From Dioszegia crocea (taxonomy: Eukaryota > Basidiomycota > Tremellomycetes > Tremellales > Bulleribasidiaceae), in assembly GCA_001600615.1 (NCBI GenBank), contig BCKK01000009.1, positions 496,156 to 560,155 of the forward strand: DNA of 64,000 nt. Direction: 5' to 3'. Position 1 is the first letter of the stretch, and the number at the start of each line of letters is the position of its first letter. This document shows, one piece after another, positions 25,701 to 35,783 of this stretch. A model generated the notes under the pieces. It searched no databases. It saw only the letters and a list, made by a program, of their open reading frames with translations, and was not told the DNA's origin. Position numbers and translations under genes: made by a program.

Positions 25701-25967
25701 GGCGTCGTGGTGGGCTCTGGCTGATCAGCTTCCAGACGTCGCTTCACTCGAACAATCCAACTGACCTTTCTCAACTTGCTGTTTATCCGCCTCACTCGGT
25801 CCAGGGAGACTCGTCAAGCTGACAAGCCATGGCTTGGCCTCTACCAGCTTCTTGGACAAGAGGCGTACACCAGAAGTTGTCGGCTGACGAGCGACTTGAG
25901 AGAGGATACGTTGGAGGTCGGAGAAGAGAGCGTGATCCCAACTCGCGGCTTGATCGTTGGCGGCCAT
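19702..25967 (-). CDS. NUP192: Nucleoporin Nup192 (Nup205 homologue), inner-ring scaffold
   Basis: Very large alpha-solenoid scaffold of the inner ring of the nuclear pore. It begins MAANDQAASWDHALFSDLQ at 25967. Exon 2 and 3 carry PSEADKQQVEKG and LTLAGQADLHPPLDSLRNW. One exon of about 3.7 kb (21249-24947) encodes the core, including DEWKIPQLRDAARISFCLFYLSA, GDALRFLRELILAIR, NKKNFLRHLRNKEEDVAMRRG and PPPAHYQDFLFLMASVYQSLP, the pattern of the Nup192 N-terminal domain. The tail is split by short introns. The last exon joins DDVDV to HPDLQRRNDKGAAYHG and ends EQ-TAA at 19702. Estimated length is around 1,900 residues, in the family range. It is divergent from H2A.Z with 362 bp between starts. 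Confidence 0.93.
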
Positions 25968-26329
25968 CCTCCCTAGTCCCTTCGCAAGTTAGACTGCCTG
26001 ACAACTGATCGCTCTTTCAGCCTGGATAGGGCTCTACGCTGGAGTGATGAGCCGTAGATTGAGATGGGTTGAAGTGAGGTATAGTCCAGGGGCAAAGAGG
26101 CGAGAGAACGCCAGCCAACTTACTCACATTATGTAAGCTTCCACCTCCAGTAATCACGTGACGGGCGGCTTTCCCCGGGCTTTCAGTCCTCTCGTAAGGT
26201 GTTTGTGTCAACAACCTCTCGAGGTGATTCGCGCGCCCCCTCTCTCTTAGTTCCCACTTGTCCCTCTACATCTTACTATACATACCCCCATATACATCAA
26301 CCCTATCAACACCGTACTCACCCATCAAC

Positions 26330-27015
26330 ATGTCCTCTAAATCAACCGGTGGCAAAGGCGGCAAGGCAAAGTCTTCTTCCGAGACCAAAGTCTTATCGAC
26401 GCGTTCCTCCAAGGCCGGCTTGCAGGTGAGCCTTTCCCTCCGTCTTCTGAGTCGAGGATTATCTCCTGGCACAGTTACTGATCATCATAGTTCCCCGTCG
26501 GTCGTATACACAGGTCGGCTCGCCGCTCTTAATCGTATAGATGTTCGTTGCTAAAATCCCAGATTCCTCCGAAACAAGAACTCCAACAATGTCCGAGTCG
26601 GAGCCAAGGCTGCCGTCTACGTCGCTGCCATCATGGAGTACCTCACTGCTGAAGTTTTGGAGCTGGCAGGTGAGTTGACTTGCCCATGTTTTTGATGAAG
26701 GGAAAAGACAAACTGACAAAACCCAGGTAACGCCGCTAAAGATCTCCGAGTGAAGCGTATCACGCCTCGCCACTTGCAACTCGCCATTCGAGGCGACGAG
26801 GAGCTTGACTTGCTTATTCGCGCTACTATTGCCGGCGGTGGTGTCTTGCCCCACATCCACAAGGTATGTTTACGGCTCTGTCAACTTCCTTCGCGATGTC
26901 ATAGGCTAGAATCTCACTGACTGCCCAGACCCTCGTTTCCAAGTCCACCACTGGCACTGTCAAGTCTGCGTCGGCGGCCACCGGCAAGCCCAAGACTACT
27001 GGCGGTAAGGCTTAA
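26330..27015 (+). CDS. HTZ1: Histone variant H2A.Z
   Basis: Nucleosome variant placed by SWR1 at promoters. Five exons join cleanly: 26330-26425, 26491-26513, 26563-26669, 26727-26863 and 26929-27015, total 450 nt and 149 residues. The start is [18 protein letters not shown], with an acetylatable Lys/Gly-rich tail. The histone fold reads [36 protein letters not shown] and [32 protein letters not shown]. The segment [20 protein letters not shown] is the H2A.Z form; canonical H2A has NKLL.GV.IA.GGVLPNI. The C-terminus lacks the SQE motif of H2A.X-type yeast H2A. Exon 2 is a 23-nt microexon. Confidence 0.97.
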
Positions 27016-27272
27016 GCCTGGTCGGAAGGGAAGGGGTTGGGGCGACGAGTTTGGTTCGCATGTTTCGATGGATCTTTGGCGGAGGGTAGAATGTTCGAGA
27101 CTTCAAATGATAGGGGAAGGAAGGGGAGGAAGCGTTGTTTGCGAATATCTGAATCTCTTTTTCGTTTTAGCCTGTACTTTCCGTGACCTAGTCACGCGTT
27201 ATGAATGAATTTGTGAGCGAAGCACGTCTGAGGGTAAAGCACAGCAGATAGGAGTCTGAACAAGCAGCAATG

Positions 27273-28980
27273 TCATGGCTTAGCTAATCGACCAGAGGGC
27301 CCGACCTGATCTTCCATTCTCTCAGCGATCTCCCTCACCCTGTCCCATGGCTCATCTCCATTCCACCTTCCCCTACCCCCTTCCTTTCCTCCTACACCAT
27401 TTCCCTCGCCTTCATAAACCGGCATCCCTCTCTGCTGAATCATAAAACTTGCAGCGGCAGATCCAAAGATTGTCGCTATCTCATCAGCTCCCCCTTCCTC
27501 GCTTCACCGCCGCAGTCTTCAGTAGAAGAGAACTCACCAGTCCTCACATCGCCATCTGACAAGATCATACCAGCCCCAAACCCACCCAGAAAACCATTCC
27601 CTCCTCCCGTAGGATCAACCACCCTCCCCTGATTCATTTCCGTCCAATACGCCCGTGTCCAACCTTTCCACCGCTGCGATAGCGTATAACACCCCTCTTT
27701 CCCGACTCTGACCACTATTACGGGTATGTCTGTCCCCGAATTCAGGGCTGCACATCGCAAATGAGAACGAAGGATTCCAGCGGCATTTTCAGTCTGAGTC
27801 CTCATTGGCGTGTTGACCGAGTCGGTGTTGGGGGTGATATGCAGGATGTACTGTAATTCGAGAAGATTGGGAGAGATGACTTCAAAGTTGATTGCAAGGC
27901 GACACCAATCTTCGACCTCTAATCGCTGGCCACCCTGTATGGTCAGTCAAGATCACTCAGATAGGGATGGAAAGATAACGAAGAGGCCATACCTGAACAT
28001 CGAGCGGTTCCCAGATCATCTTAGGCTTCCAGCCCCTCTCCACGCCATCGACTTCTCCCTGTCCGATAGCGTCGCGCACAGCTATAATGTCCCTCGCTCG
28101 GGGATGTCGAACGACGACGTGAACCCATTCGGGCGGACTGGTATTGAAGGGCGAAGGTAGACGGACGAGGTCTGACAGGTGGATCTGTAGTGACGGAGTG
28201 AGGTATTGGAACGACTGGTGGCCTTCTCTGATATATCAGCTGGCGGACGTGGGTGGTCTCTTGCCAATTCCAGAAGAAGATACAGGATGAATAAAGATCA
28301 CAAGATTCGCAGAAGAGAAGCGACCAGAGTCCAGACTCACCCAATTTCTCCCCCCGAGTAGATATTCAACGCCCTCGTCGTCCCTCCTTGTCTCTTCCTC
28401 CAGTACACCCCCTCGCCGAGGACGGTCAATTGCTTTTCGAACGCAGGAGGGAAATCGTTGCCTTTGTCCACGACAATACCTACTTGCTGAGATGGCAAGA
28501 ATAGCCTCGCGCCCATCATTGCTGATCAGCCATCAGCTATCAGTCATGGCGATAGAGTTCTGAGAACAGCCCCTGAGCGGGAGAGCAATTACTGACCGTA
28601 CACCCCTCCTCCACCTATCTGATCAATCAGCGCCATCACCTCATACTCAGTCGTATGACAGAGGAGAAACACACAATCTCATCCTCTGTTTGCCTCTTTG
28701 ATCCGTCAGGATCTGTCACTTCGAATTGATCAATGATGAACATCCCTACAGAGTCAGCCTTGCTAGCAGCACAACTTCTCCGAAATCGTTCTGTGCTTGA
28801 GATGAGTTAGATGATGAGCGATACATTAGGCCAATCAGCGACGAAGCCTATAGAGTAATCATCGCCATGGACTGGTTCTGGCAGACCACTGGCTGACTGA
28901 CCTAGAGTTGCGATTCGACCTTTACGCCGTAAGGTATCTGATGTTGGCGGATCGCCTAGGATATCGTCGAGTGGTGTCAT
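27273..28980 (-). CDS. MAK32: PfkB-family (ribokinase-like) protein, Mak32-like
   Basis: Ribokinase-fold protein. The start is MTPLDDILGDPPTSDTLRRKG at 28980, running into GRIATL and short exons up to the C-terminal part. The C-terminal half holds VIVVRVGKEGCYTL and VVDPTGGGNGFLGGFGAGM, the position of the PfkB signature DT.GAGD.F.GG. An intron near 27470-27530 joins DGDVRT to ATIFGSAAASFMIQQRGMP, and the stop is TGA at 27273. The Asp that acts as catalytic base in ordinary PfkB sugar kinases is Asn here (GGGN). Yeast Mak32, needed for M1 satellite dsRNA maintenance, belongs to this branch; the assignment rests on motif and exon layout. Enzymatic activity is doubtful. Six or more short introns. 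Confidence 0.75.
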
Positions 28981-29261
28981 CTTGATCTGAATGTATTTAT
29001 AAGACGACGATGGAAATGGAGTGTCTGACGATTGAGGTGAAGGGAGAAGGAAATTATCAGCTTCTGAATCTCACGTCGATTGTCGCGAGTGCGCAAGGCC
29101 GCCAAGATCACAGATTCTAGTGATGAGTTAGTAACTTACTGAATCGAGACCTACCGCCCCGCCTGCCTACAAGACTCGAATGTACATGTACAATTCTGCA
29201 TATACACGGGCCTATCTACACGCTACAATCTCGCACCACCGCCCACCTCACGGCGTCACGC

Positions 29262-30946
29262 TCAAAGCCGCCAGTCCACTGAAGATCCATACGGGTACTC
29301 CATCCCACCCGGCCCGGCCTCAGGGTTATACAACCCAGAATCAGGTGCACCAATGAGGTCCAGTGGATCCCGCTCCGTATCTAGCTCAGGCTCAAACAAG
29401 GCATGTCGCCACACTTGGTCATCGGTGCCCGAGAGATCAATCACCACACCATCCCGCCTCCTGTCCCTCCTGCCCGTATCCCTAGTCGTCTCTCGCATCT
29501 CCCTCTGTGACATCATACTCAGAGGAAGACCATCCCTCCTACGTTCGCCTTCCCCTCGTCGACTACGCACATATTCCGCCATTTCGCCAATCAATGGGTA
29601 CTCCAACCCTCCACTCCCCTCAGCCTCATCCCTCGCTGCATCCTCCTCCCGCGCCAACCGCCCATCCTGCCTGATTTGCTGCAACTGCCTCATCCTGTCC
29701 CTGAGCCCCGGAAGGGGCCTCAATGCCCTCTCTCGCCGACTCTCCATTTCCTCCCATTCAGCCTCTCCCGTCCGCGGCGCATAAGGCCTCGAGACAAATG
29801 GCGCGTCAATGTCATCCTCCTCTGATACATCCTCATCGGCCTCTTCATCTCCCGCCCACGCTCCAAACATCGCCTCGACCTCATCATCAACATCCAGGTC
29901 TATCCTTCGCCTCCTCGTCCTTCGCTCCTCCGCCGCATCCTCCTCATCCTCGGCATCATTACGATCTCGCCTTCGGCGCATCGCACCGAGCAGGGTTCCG
30001 GGCCTGTATGGCCGGATTGGAGGTGCACGGGAGAGATATGCCTCCATCTCCGCCTCAGCCTCATCGTCGTCGTCGAGGAAGCTTGGTCCACCCGCCGGAG
30101 TGTACTCGTCAAGCCACGCCCGGCTAGCTGCACTCGGCGGGCTAGGCGCTCGGGCTTGAGCACCCGGAACGAAGGTTGCTGCAGAGGGATCGAGGCCTAG
30201 TCGGCGCATTCGACTGGGGGATTGGGGTCGGCTGGAAGTAGAGGCTGAAGCCGGTCCCGCGGCAGGGACAGGAACAGACGGCCGAACTCGAGGAAGCAAG
30301 GGGGCAATCTCGGTGCGTCTTCGTAGAGGGGGTTGAGGAGCTGTTGCAAAGGTGTACAGCTCAGAGGGATTTCGAGAGGGGTCCGTAGAATCGGTTCCTG
30401 GACCTGCCCGGGCGAGAGCGGCTATGGCTGCGGCGGCACGGTCTCCGCCGTATACGTCACGTTGGCGTTCAGCGCGTAGCAGCCGAGTATGTTGTCGACG
30501 GGGTGGGGATCGGGACCGAGTGGAATCTGAGTCGGTTCCGATGGATATGGGATCCCGACGTGTCCGACCGGATCCAGCGTGTGGTTCCGTATTGCGAATA
30601 TCCGCCATGAAGTCTGAGATTGGACGTCGGTTGGGGTTGCGCGAACGGACATTTGTTAAATGTGATTGCTACCACATCAGCTTCGAATCTCCAGTCAGTG
30701 TTGAAGAGATAGCTCACCTGAATCAATGTCCTGAAGCACGCCTGGATGGCTTTGTCGGATGTATCGAGAGTTCTGACAAAAGTCCGGAAACGTAAGTCGA
30801 CATTGCCAGATTCGAGTAGAGGATCTTGACACGCGTTACTGTCCATCAGCGATCGCCACTAAGGATCTCAGTAAGAATACTTACAATAACTGCTTGACCT
30901 TGTTATTTAGAACACGGTCAAACTCCGCTTCGGCCCAACGACCCAT
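29262..30946 (-). CDS. Hypothetical protein with short N-terminal helical region and long disordered Arg/Asp/Glu-rich tail
   Basis: I do not recognise a family. It starts MGRWAEAEFDRVLNNKVKQLL at 30946. After one intron it reads NVDLRFRTFVRTLDTSDKAIQ and CFRTLIQ. The next intron must end at gtggtag so that the frame continues as QSHLTNVRSRNPNRR-PISDFMADIRN; the obvious ATG inside the last exon (MADIRN at 30608) is therefore probably internal. The final 450 residues are disordered: RSRSPPRR, Pro/Ala stretches, clusters of Asp/Glu, and RRRRDRND. The Arg/Ser and acidic composition suggests a nuclear or RNA-linked protein, but this is composition only. It is divergent from BUD31, with 354 bp between starts. 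The N-terminal 60 residues look conserved and folded. Confidence 0.7.
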
Positions 30947-31300
30947 TGTGGGAATGAATGGCTGCTTTGGTTGGGATAGCTGGCAACCTTGTCGCCTTTT
31001 GAATGATTTCCGTGGGAGTCGAGGTGCGCCCTCTTTCTTGCTCCCTTTGGCGCGTGGATATAGGTACCCTTGTCTATACGAGCACAAGTCCGGTCGAGTG
31101 AGAGTAGTTGTGTGTGAGTGAGTGAGTGACTGGGTGGCCAAAGGAAAGAGACGCGCTGAAAAGGCTACAGTATGCAGGGCGGACATGTCCGGTGGGGCTC
31201 CGCTGTTATTGGGGTTATTTCCTTTTTATCCCGCCACTCACTCAACCTACACCAATAGCAACAAGCTCTCTATGCTGTTGATACAACTTCAACCTACACC

Positions 31301-32012
31301 ATGCCAAAGATAAGAACATCACGGACAAAGCCCCCACCAGAGGGGTTCGAGGATATACAGTGCGTTCATGAAACCCGTGTGTCGTCGAGGATAATCAGCT
31401 CACAACCACAGGGATGTCCTCGAAGATTACGAAAAGAAGATGAGGGATGCAGAGAGTGAATCGCATGAGGGCAAGCGGAAGGCCGAGTCTGTGTGGTGGG
31501 TTTGATTGTGCAATTATCTACCCAGAGCCACGCTCTACGTCCCACCATCTGGACTTTGCGTCCGAAGTTCTTACCAAGCGAAGCTGAGCTAATCCCACCA
31601 GGCCAATCATGAGGTTATCCCACGCGAGATCACGATACATATATGACCTATACTACAAGCGCGAATTAATATCGAGAGAGCTGTACGATTGGCTCATCAA
31701 GCAAAAATACGCAGATGCAGATCTGATAGCAAAGTGGAAGAAGTGAGTTAGGTGTTCACTGAACGTTTGGCGTCGCTCGATCCACAAGCTGACAGAACTC
31801 AGGCAGGGATATGAGAAGCTATGTTGTGTGAGATGTATACAAACGAGGGATATGAACTTCCAGGGCTCGACATGTATCTGTCGAGTCCCCAAGGCGGTCT
31901 TGAAGAAGGGTATCGTTGTGGAATGTCCACATTGCGGTGAGTTGCCCCTTGAGATCTGGTTTAGGGTGGAGCTGATCTTGCAGGATGTAGAGGGTGTGCC
32001 TCTGGTGATTAG
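31301..32012 (+). CDS. BUD31: Pre-mRNA splicing factor BUD31 (G10 protein)
   Basis: Component of the activated spliceosome (NineTeen-related complex). It starts [20 protein letters not shown] at 31301, as in all G10 proteins, followed by [58 protein letters not shown] and [17 protein letters not shown]. The final intron joins ECPHC-G to [11 protein letters not shown] at 32012, completing the Cys-rich zinc-binding end (CCVRC, CIC, CPHCGCRGC). Length is about 155 residues, slightly longer than yeast. Four or more short introns. Without the last splice the zinc cluster would be broken, so the splice is well supported. Confidence 0.97.
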
Positions 32013-32234
32013 GAGAATCAATCAGCGTTAATGCATATATCGTATGTTGTATCATCGTCAAGCCTTCCCTCGTAAGACTAAGCCACTCAATCTGCAGCAG
32101 ACGCTATTCACACAATCTGACAAGTTTACTCTTAACTAAGCTATCGCTACATCCCAACACGAACCCGTCTCTATAGATTGAATAATCTGAACGATATACA
32201 TACACACGAAGCACACGACGATGTGAAGATAGTC

Positions 32235-33715
32235 TTATTGCAATAACCGGGACAGCCAACTCTCTTTGGGCCGCGCCCTTTGCGGGCCACGCTTGTCTGT
32301 CCTCGACCTTCTTCGCCGCCTTGACCCGTCTCGCCCTTGCCTCGTACTCTGTCCTTGCTCTGAGGTCTCTTGCGCCTCCCTCGACTTTTGCTCCCACTCT
32401 CGCCATGCTCGCTTGTCTTCCTCTACGAGCTCTCCCCTCGACACATTCATCGCCTCTCGCTTCCCTCTCGTTCCAGGCGGCTCGCCTCCATCGACCACTG
32501 GCGACTCGCCACATATCGCCAAAGCCAGCAGGTGCTCATGGTCCTTCACGCCCCTTTTCGACGTCGTCTTGCCAATCTTGTCCATGAGGTTGCTGACCGT
32601 ACGACGGCCTTGTTCTCGATTGTCGCTTATCCAAAGCCCGAATTTGAATTTCGCCCAATCCACCTCAGCGCTCGTAAAGGGCGTCCCACATCTTTTCTTG
32701 AATTCGCTCTGGAGTCGATGGATCTCACATGAGTTGCCGGTCGAGATAGCATACGACGGCGATGTGGGTTTGCAGCTCTGGCAATTTCCCCCGCTCATGA
32801 GTTGCGCGTCAAGCATTGCCTGCCCGGTGATATCGATGGCTGGTCCCCCACATCTCCTGCGCATATCGCGCAACCACTCAAAGCTGTCAGTCAGGTATGT
32901 CTTGCAGGCGTAGCGGTACGCGGCCGCTACCACGCAGCTACCGGGCTCGAGGTGTCTCGCAGAGGAGAGAGCGCTAGCGGAATAGCACGCTGCAAGGACG
33001 ACATCGGTTTTAGGCCGACCAGTCTCTGAAACGGTAGTCATGATCCCGTGCAGGTCGGCCTGGGCTTGGAGCTCGCGGCCAAGACTGCCAGCCTAGTAAG
33101 AGTAAGCTCAGCATTACCTGAATCACTCACGATGTAATCCCTCAAAAAGCCTTCCGTGTTTGTCGGGTAAGCCTTATTGAATTGCAGCTCATGCTGACCT
33201 TGACTGCTGAGACTTCCGTGTGATGATATGATGATGGTAATGTTTTCACCTCTCCACTTTACAGCGTGTGATCTGAAGCCTTCTAAAATCTCTGATTTGG
33301 TACAATCTCTCTTCCCATCCCCTACGATGGTGTATCGATCCCTCATACCTTCGTCCTCATTGAGCATCATCTCGCAAGACTTAACATCATTCTCAAAGTC
33401 CTGCCATGCCTCACCGCCGGGTCCAACAAGGAGGATCACGCTGTTCCGCGTTGAGACGTCGACTGCCTGGGGGGTAGTGGGCTTGGAGTAGAGAGGCGTT
33501 GGAAGCGCTGAAACAGATTGGTATGATGTGGAGAATGAATCTGTTGGGTACTGGTAATTGGATTCCGAAGGTGGAGCTTCACTTGGGTCTGGAACCCCCC
33601 AGTTGAGATCCGAAAGGGGGGCTCCATATGGAGCTGGAGCCCAGCCAGGAGGCGGCTCTGTATAGCCGACACGGTAATTGGGATCATCGTACGGTTCGCA
33701 CTCAACGTCGCTCAT
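32235..33715 (-). CDS. Caspase-like cysteine protease, copy A
   Basis: Two exons (33715-33131 and 33092-32235) give 480 residues. Residues 1-90 are Pro/Ser/Tyr-rich and resemble a disordered prodomain (PPPGWAPAPYGAP). From residue 91 a caspase-like p20 fold is visible: NSVILLVGPGG (strand 1), a helix with DFENDVKSCEMML, RDRYTIVGDG, then ITIIISSHGS with His166 and TDVVLAACYSAS with Cys231. These sit where the catalytic His and Cys of clan CD proteases belong. The Cys context is AACYS rather than the metacaspase DSCHSG. After this comes a module with CQSC, PSYAIS and CGTPFTS, and a basic Arg-rich tail ending SWLSRLLQ. It has a close paralogue immediately upstream at 34675-35783, same strand. 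Substrate preference and activation are unknown; protease activity is inferred. Confidence 0.78.
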
Positions 33716-34201
33716 CTTGAAGCGAGCTGCGAGAGTCGGAGACCGATGAACGTGTCGTGTATGTTGGGATGTATCGACTTGGTACGATGAGTGAGATGCG
33801 TCACGTTAGATTTAAACGGAGGAGGAATACCAATGGGATCGTCAGAATCACAAAAGCACAGATGACAGTTGGGTCAGCCAGGCAGCTCGATGAGTTTGTC
33901 GATGGGGAACCTGGGGTTCCTTTCAACCATCATGTCAAAGTCACTTTCCTTACCTTTGACTCCCTGAAACCAACCGTAAGAACCAAAGGTACACTGCTCT
34001 AAGCTAGCGAGCTCGTCCCTCAGGCCGTCCTTTGTTGACAGTTGCATGTTGTATGTGATCGAACGCGTCGCAGCATTGTGCTTGTGGCCTGCGGGTCAGT
34101 GTTTGAGAGTCATGACATCAACATTCACAGCTTGCCAGATCGACCTGGGCTCCCCCCAACACTGTGTACAGATCAGTGACATCAAGGCCCTGAAAACATC
34201 C

Positions 34202-34235
34202 TTGGCCTATGTACGATGCTGGCCTATGTACGATG
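34202..34235. repeat. 17-bp direct tandem repeat, two copies
   Basis: Unit tggcctatgtacgatg plus one base at 34202-34218 is repeated at 34219-34235, differing only in the last base. It lies just beyond the 3' side of caspase-like copy B and upstream of copy A. Confidence 0.85.
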
Positions 34236-34274
34236 TTTGAGAAAGGAAGTAAATGAATAGGTAGATAGATCAGG

Positions 34275-34570
34275 CTAGGTGCGGGTCTTTTGCAAAACTC
34301 TTTGAGCCCAATTGACTTCGAGGGACGTCTCTCTTCCTCCGCCCTCTTGACTCCCTTGGTTTCTCTCGTGCCATTTGGACCTCTTGGATCTGGGCCCCTT
34401 GCGCCTGATCTGGTGCTTCTTGACTTCCCCGTACATTCTGCGTCCCCTCCTTCGGCTTTCTTCAACGACTTTTACTCCTCTTTCTCTGGGAGCTTTAGGC
34501 GCACCTTGCCTCTCTCGCGTCAGTTGAGTCAAATGCGTTGTTGCTGTCTCTTGCGTCGTTGCGGCTGCAG
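34275..34570 (-). other. Candidate 3' exon of caspase-like copy B
   Basis: An open reading frame in the same orientation encodes a Lys/Arg-rich segment (RGVKVVEESRRRGRRMYGE, KKHQIRRKGPRSKRSK) ending LEVNWAQRVLQKTRT. Copy A ends with a similar basic tail and SWLSRLLQ. Joining gtgacc (34691) to ctgcag (34565) would remove the stop of copy B and enter this frame without a further stop. The 127-nt intron is longer than local introns and the donor is weak, so this may instead be a decayed tail. Confidence 0.4.
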
Positions 34571-34674
34571 TTGCTTGTGTGTGTTACGTGTCCGGTGATT
34601 CGTGCGTCTGTTCGATCTTTCGGGCCTTTGGTCCGCTCGTCGCCCGCCCTCTCCTCGTCTTCTGCTCCAGGCCT

Positions 34675-35783
34675 TCAGGGTAATCGGTCACAGATCGCCA
34701 TTGCCAGCTGATATTCCGAGCTACCCGCCTGTACCACCCGCGCTGAGCCTATCCGATCCATCAGATCCTTGATCTTTGCATCGCCGATCTTCTTGTCGTT
34801 ATTCACCCACCCTCCCCACTTTCGTCGAGCCTCCGTCAGTTCCTCACTGGTAAACGGCCTGCCATATCTCCTCGTGAGATCGTCCTGTGGGTGATGAGCC
34901 TCGTAAGACTTCTCGACTGAGTCAGAGGTTGAGATTGCATAGCTTGGCGTACTTCCACAGCATCTCTGACACGCAGTAACTGCCGTCATGAATTGCGTAT
35001 TGAGTATCGATCGGGCGGAGAAGTCAGTGTGCGCGATCTTGGCGTTTCCAGCATGGAGGCGGTCGAAGATTTGCGACAAGTATCTTGAACATGCCGTAGA
35101 ATCCGAAGCAGCTAGGAGCCTGCTGCCGAAAGGAAGTTCCTCTGCACAGCTGAGAGCTATCCCTGAATTGCAAGACGCAAGGACGAGGTCGATCTTCGGT
35201 AGATCGGTGGGAGAGTCGATTGGCGCAATACCACGCTTTCTCAGCAGAGGGATAAACTTGCCGACCTGTCAGGTAAGCTCAGCAATCTCTAGTAACGTAC
35301 GATATCATCCGTCACAAAGCTCTTTGTCTGAGTCCTTGCCTGCCGACTGAGTCTGAGCGAATGTTCTCCTTCCAGATTCTTGGCATGCGAGGAAACAATA
35401 ACCGTAATGTTCTCGCCTCCCCACTTGCTGGCATGTTCGGTGAAACCTTCCAAAATCATCTCTTCCGTGAGGTCGTCCACTCCATTTCCCTTGATGGTGT
35501 ATCGACCGCGCATGTCTTTGTGGCTGCGGAGCGTGGATGTGCAGGTGTCAACATCTTTTGTAAAGTGCTTATTGACCTTGCCCCCTGGACCAACGAAAAG
35601 GAGCACGCTGTTTCGGAGATCAGGAGTGGTGGATGTAGGCTCAGGAATGGGCTCAGATGAGGTTGGTATGGTCGTTTTGGTCTTTCGGTTTCGGCCTGGT
35701 TTTGACGGTTTTGACGATCTGGATCGGCCAGAAGCAGCGGGGGAGAACAGCGTGTTTGCGAGCTGCGTGACTAGGCTGGCCAT
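34675..35783 (-). CDS. Caspase-like cysteine protease, copy B
   Basis: Tandem paralogue of the gene at 32235-33715. The first true ATG is MASLVTQLAN at 35783; upstream in-frame codons begin with TTG. Two exons (35783-35301, 35265-34675) give 357 residues. A Ser/Lys/Arg/Pro-rich lead of 57 residues precedes NSVLLFVGPGG, a helix with FTKDVDTC, RGRYTIKGNG, ITVIVSSHAK with His133, and IDLVLASCNSG with Cys193. The His/Cys dyad is kept, but the residue after His is Ala, not Gly. The downstream module repeats that of copy A: CQRC, PSYAIS, YGRPFTS, IKDLMDRIG and LAMAICD. The model stops at CDRLP, without the basic tail of copy A, unless a further exon is used. The single intron falls at the same place as in copy A, supporting recent duplication. 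Confidence 0.76.

Noticed and set aside
29353..30159. Several forward Ser/Pro-rich ORFs
   Set aside because: They are antisense to the Arg/Asp/Glu-rich exon of the disordered protein, which biases the reverse complement toward Ser and Pro.
30608..30608. MADIRN as the start of the disordered protein
   Set aside because: An upstream exon set starting MGRWAEAEF joins in frame with a standard intron, so this ATG is probably internal.
32266..32913. Long forward ORF opposite caspase-like copy A
   Set aside because: It is the antisense shadow of a coding exon with clear motifs on the other strand.
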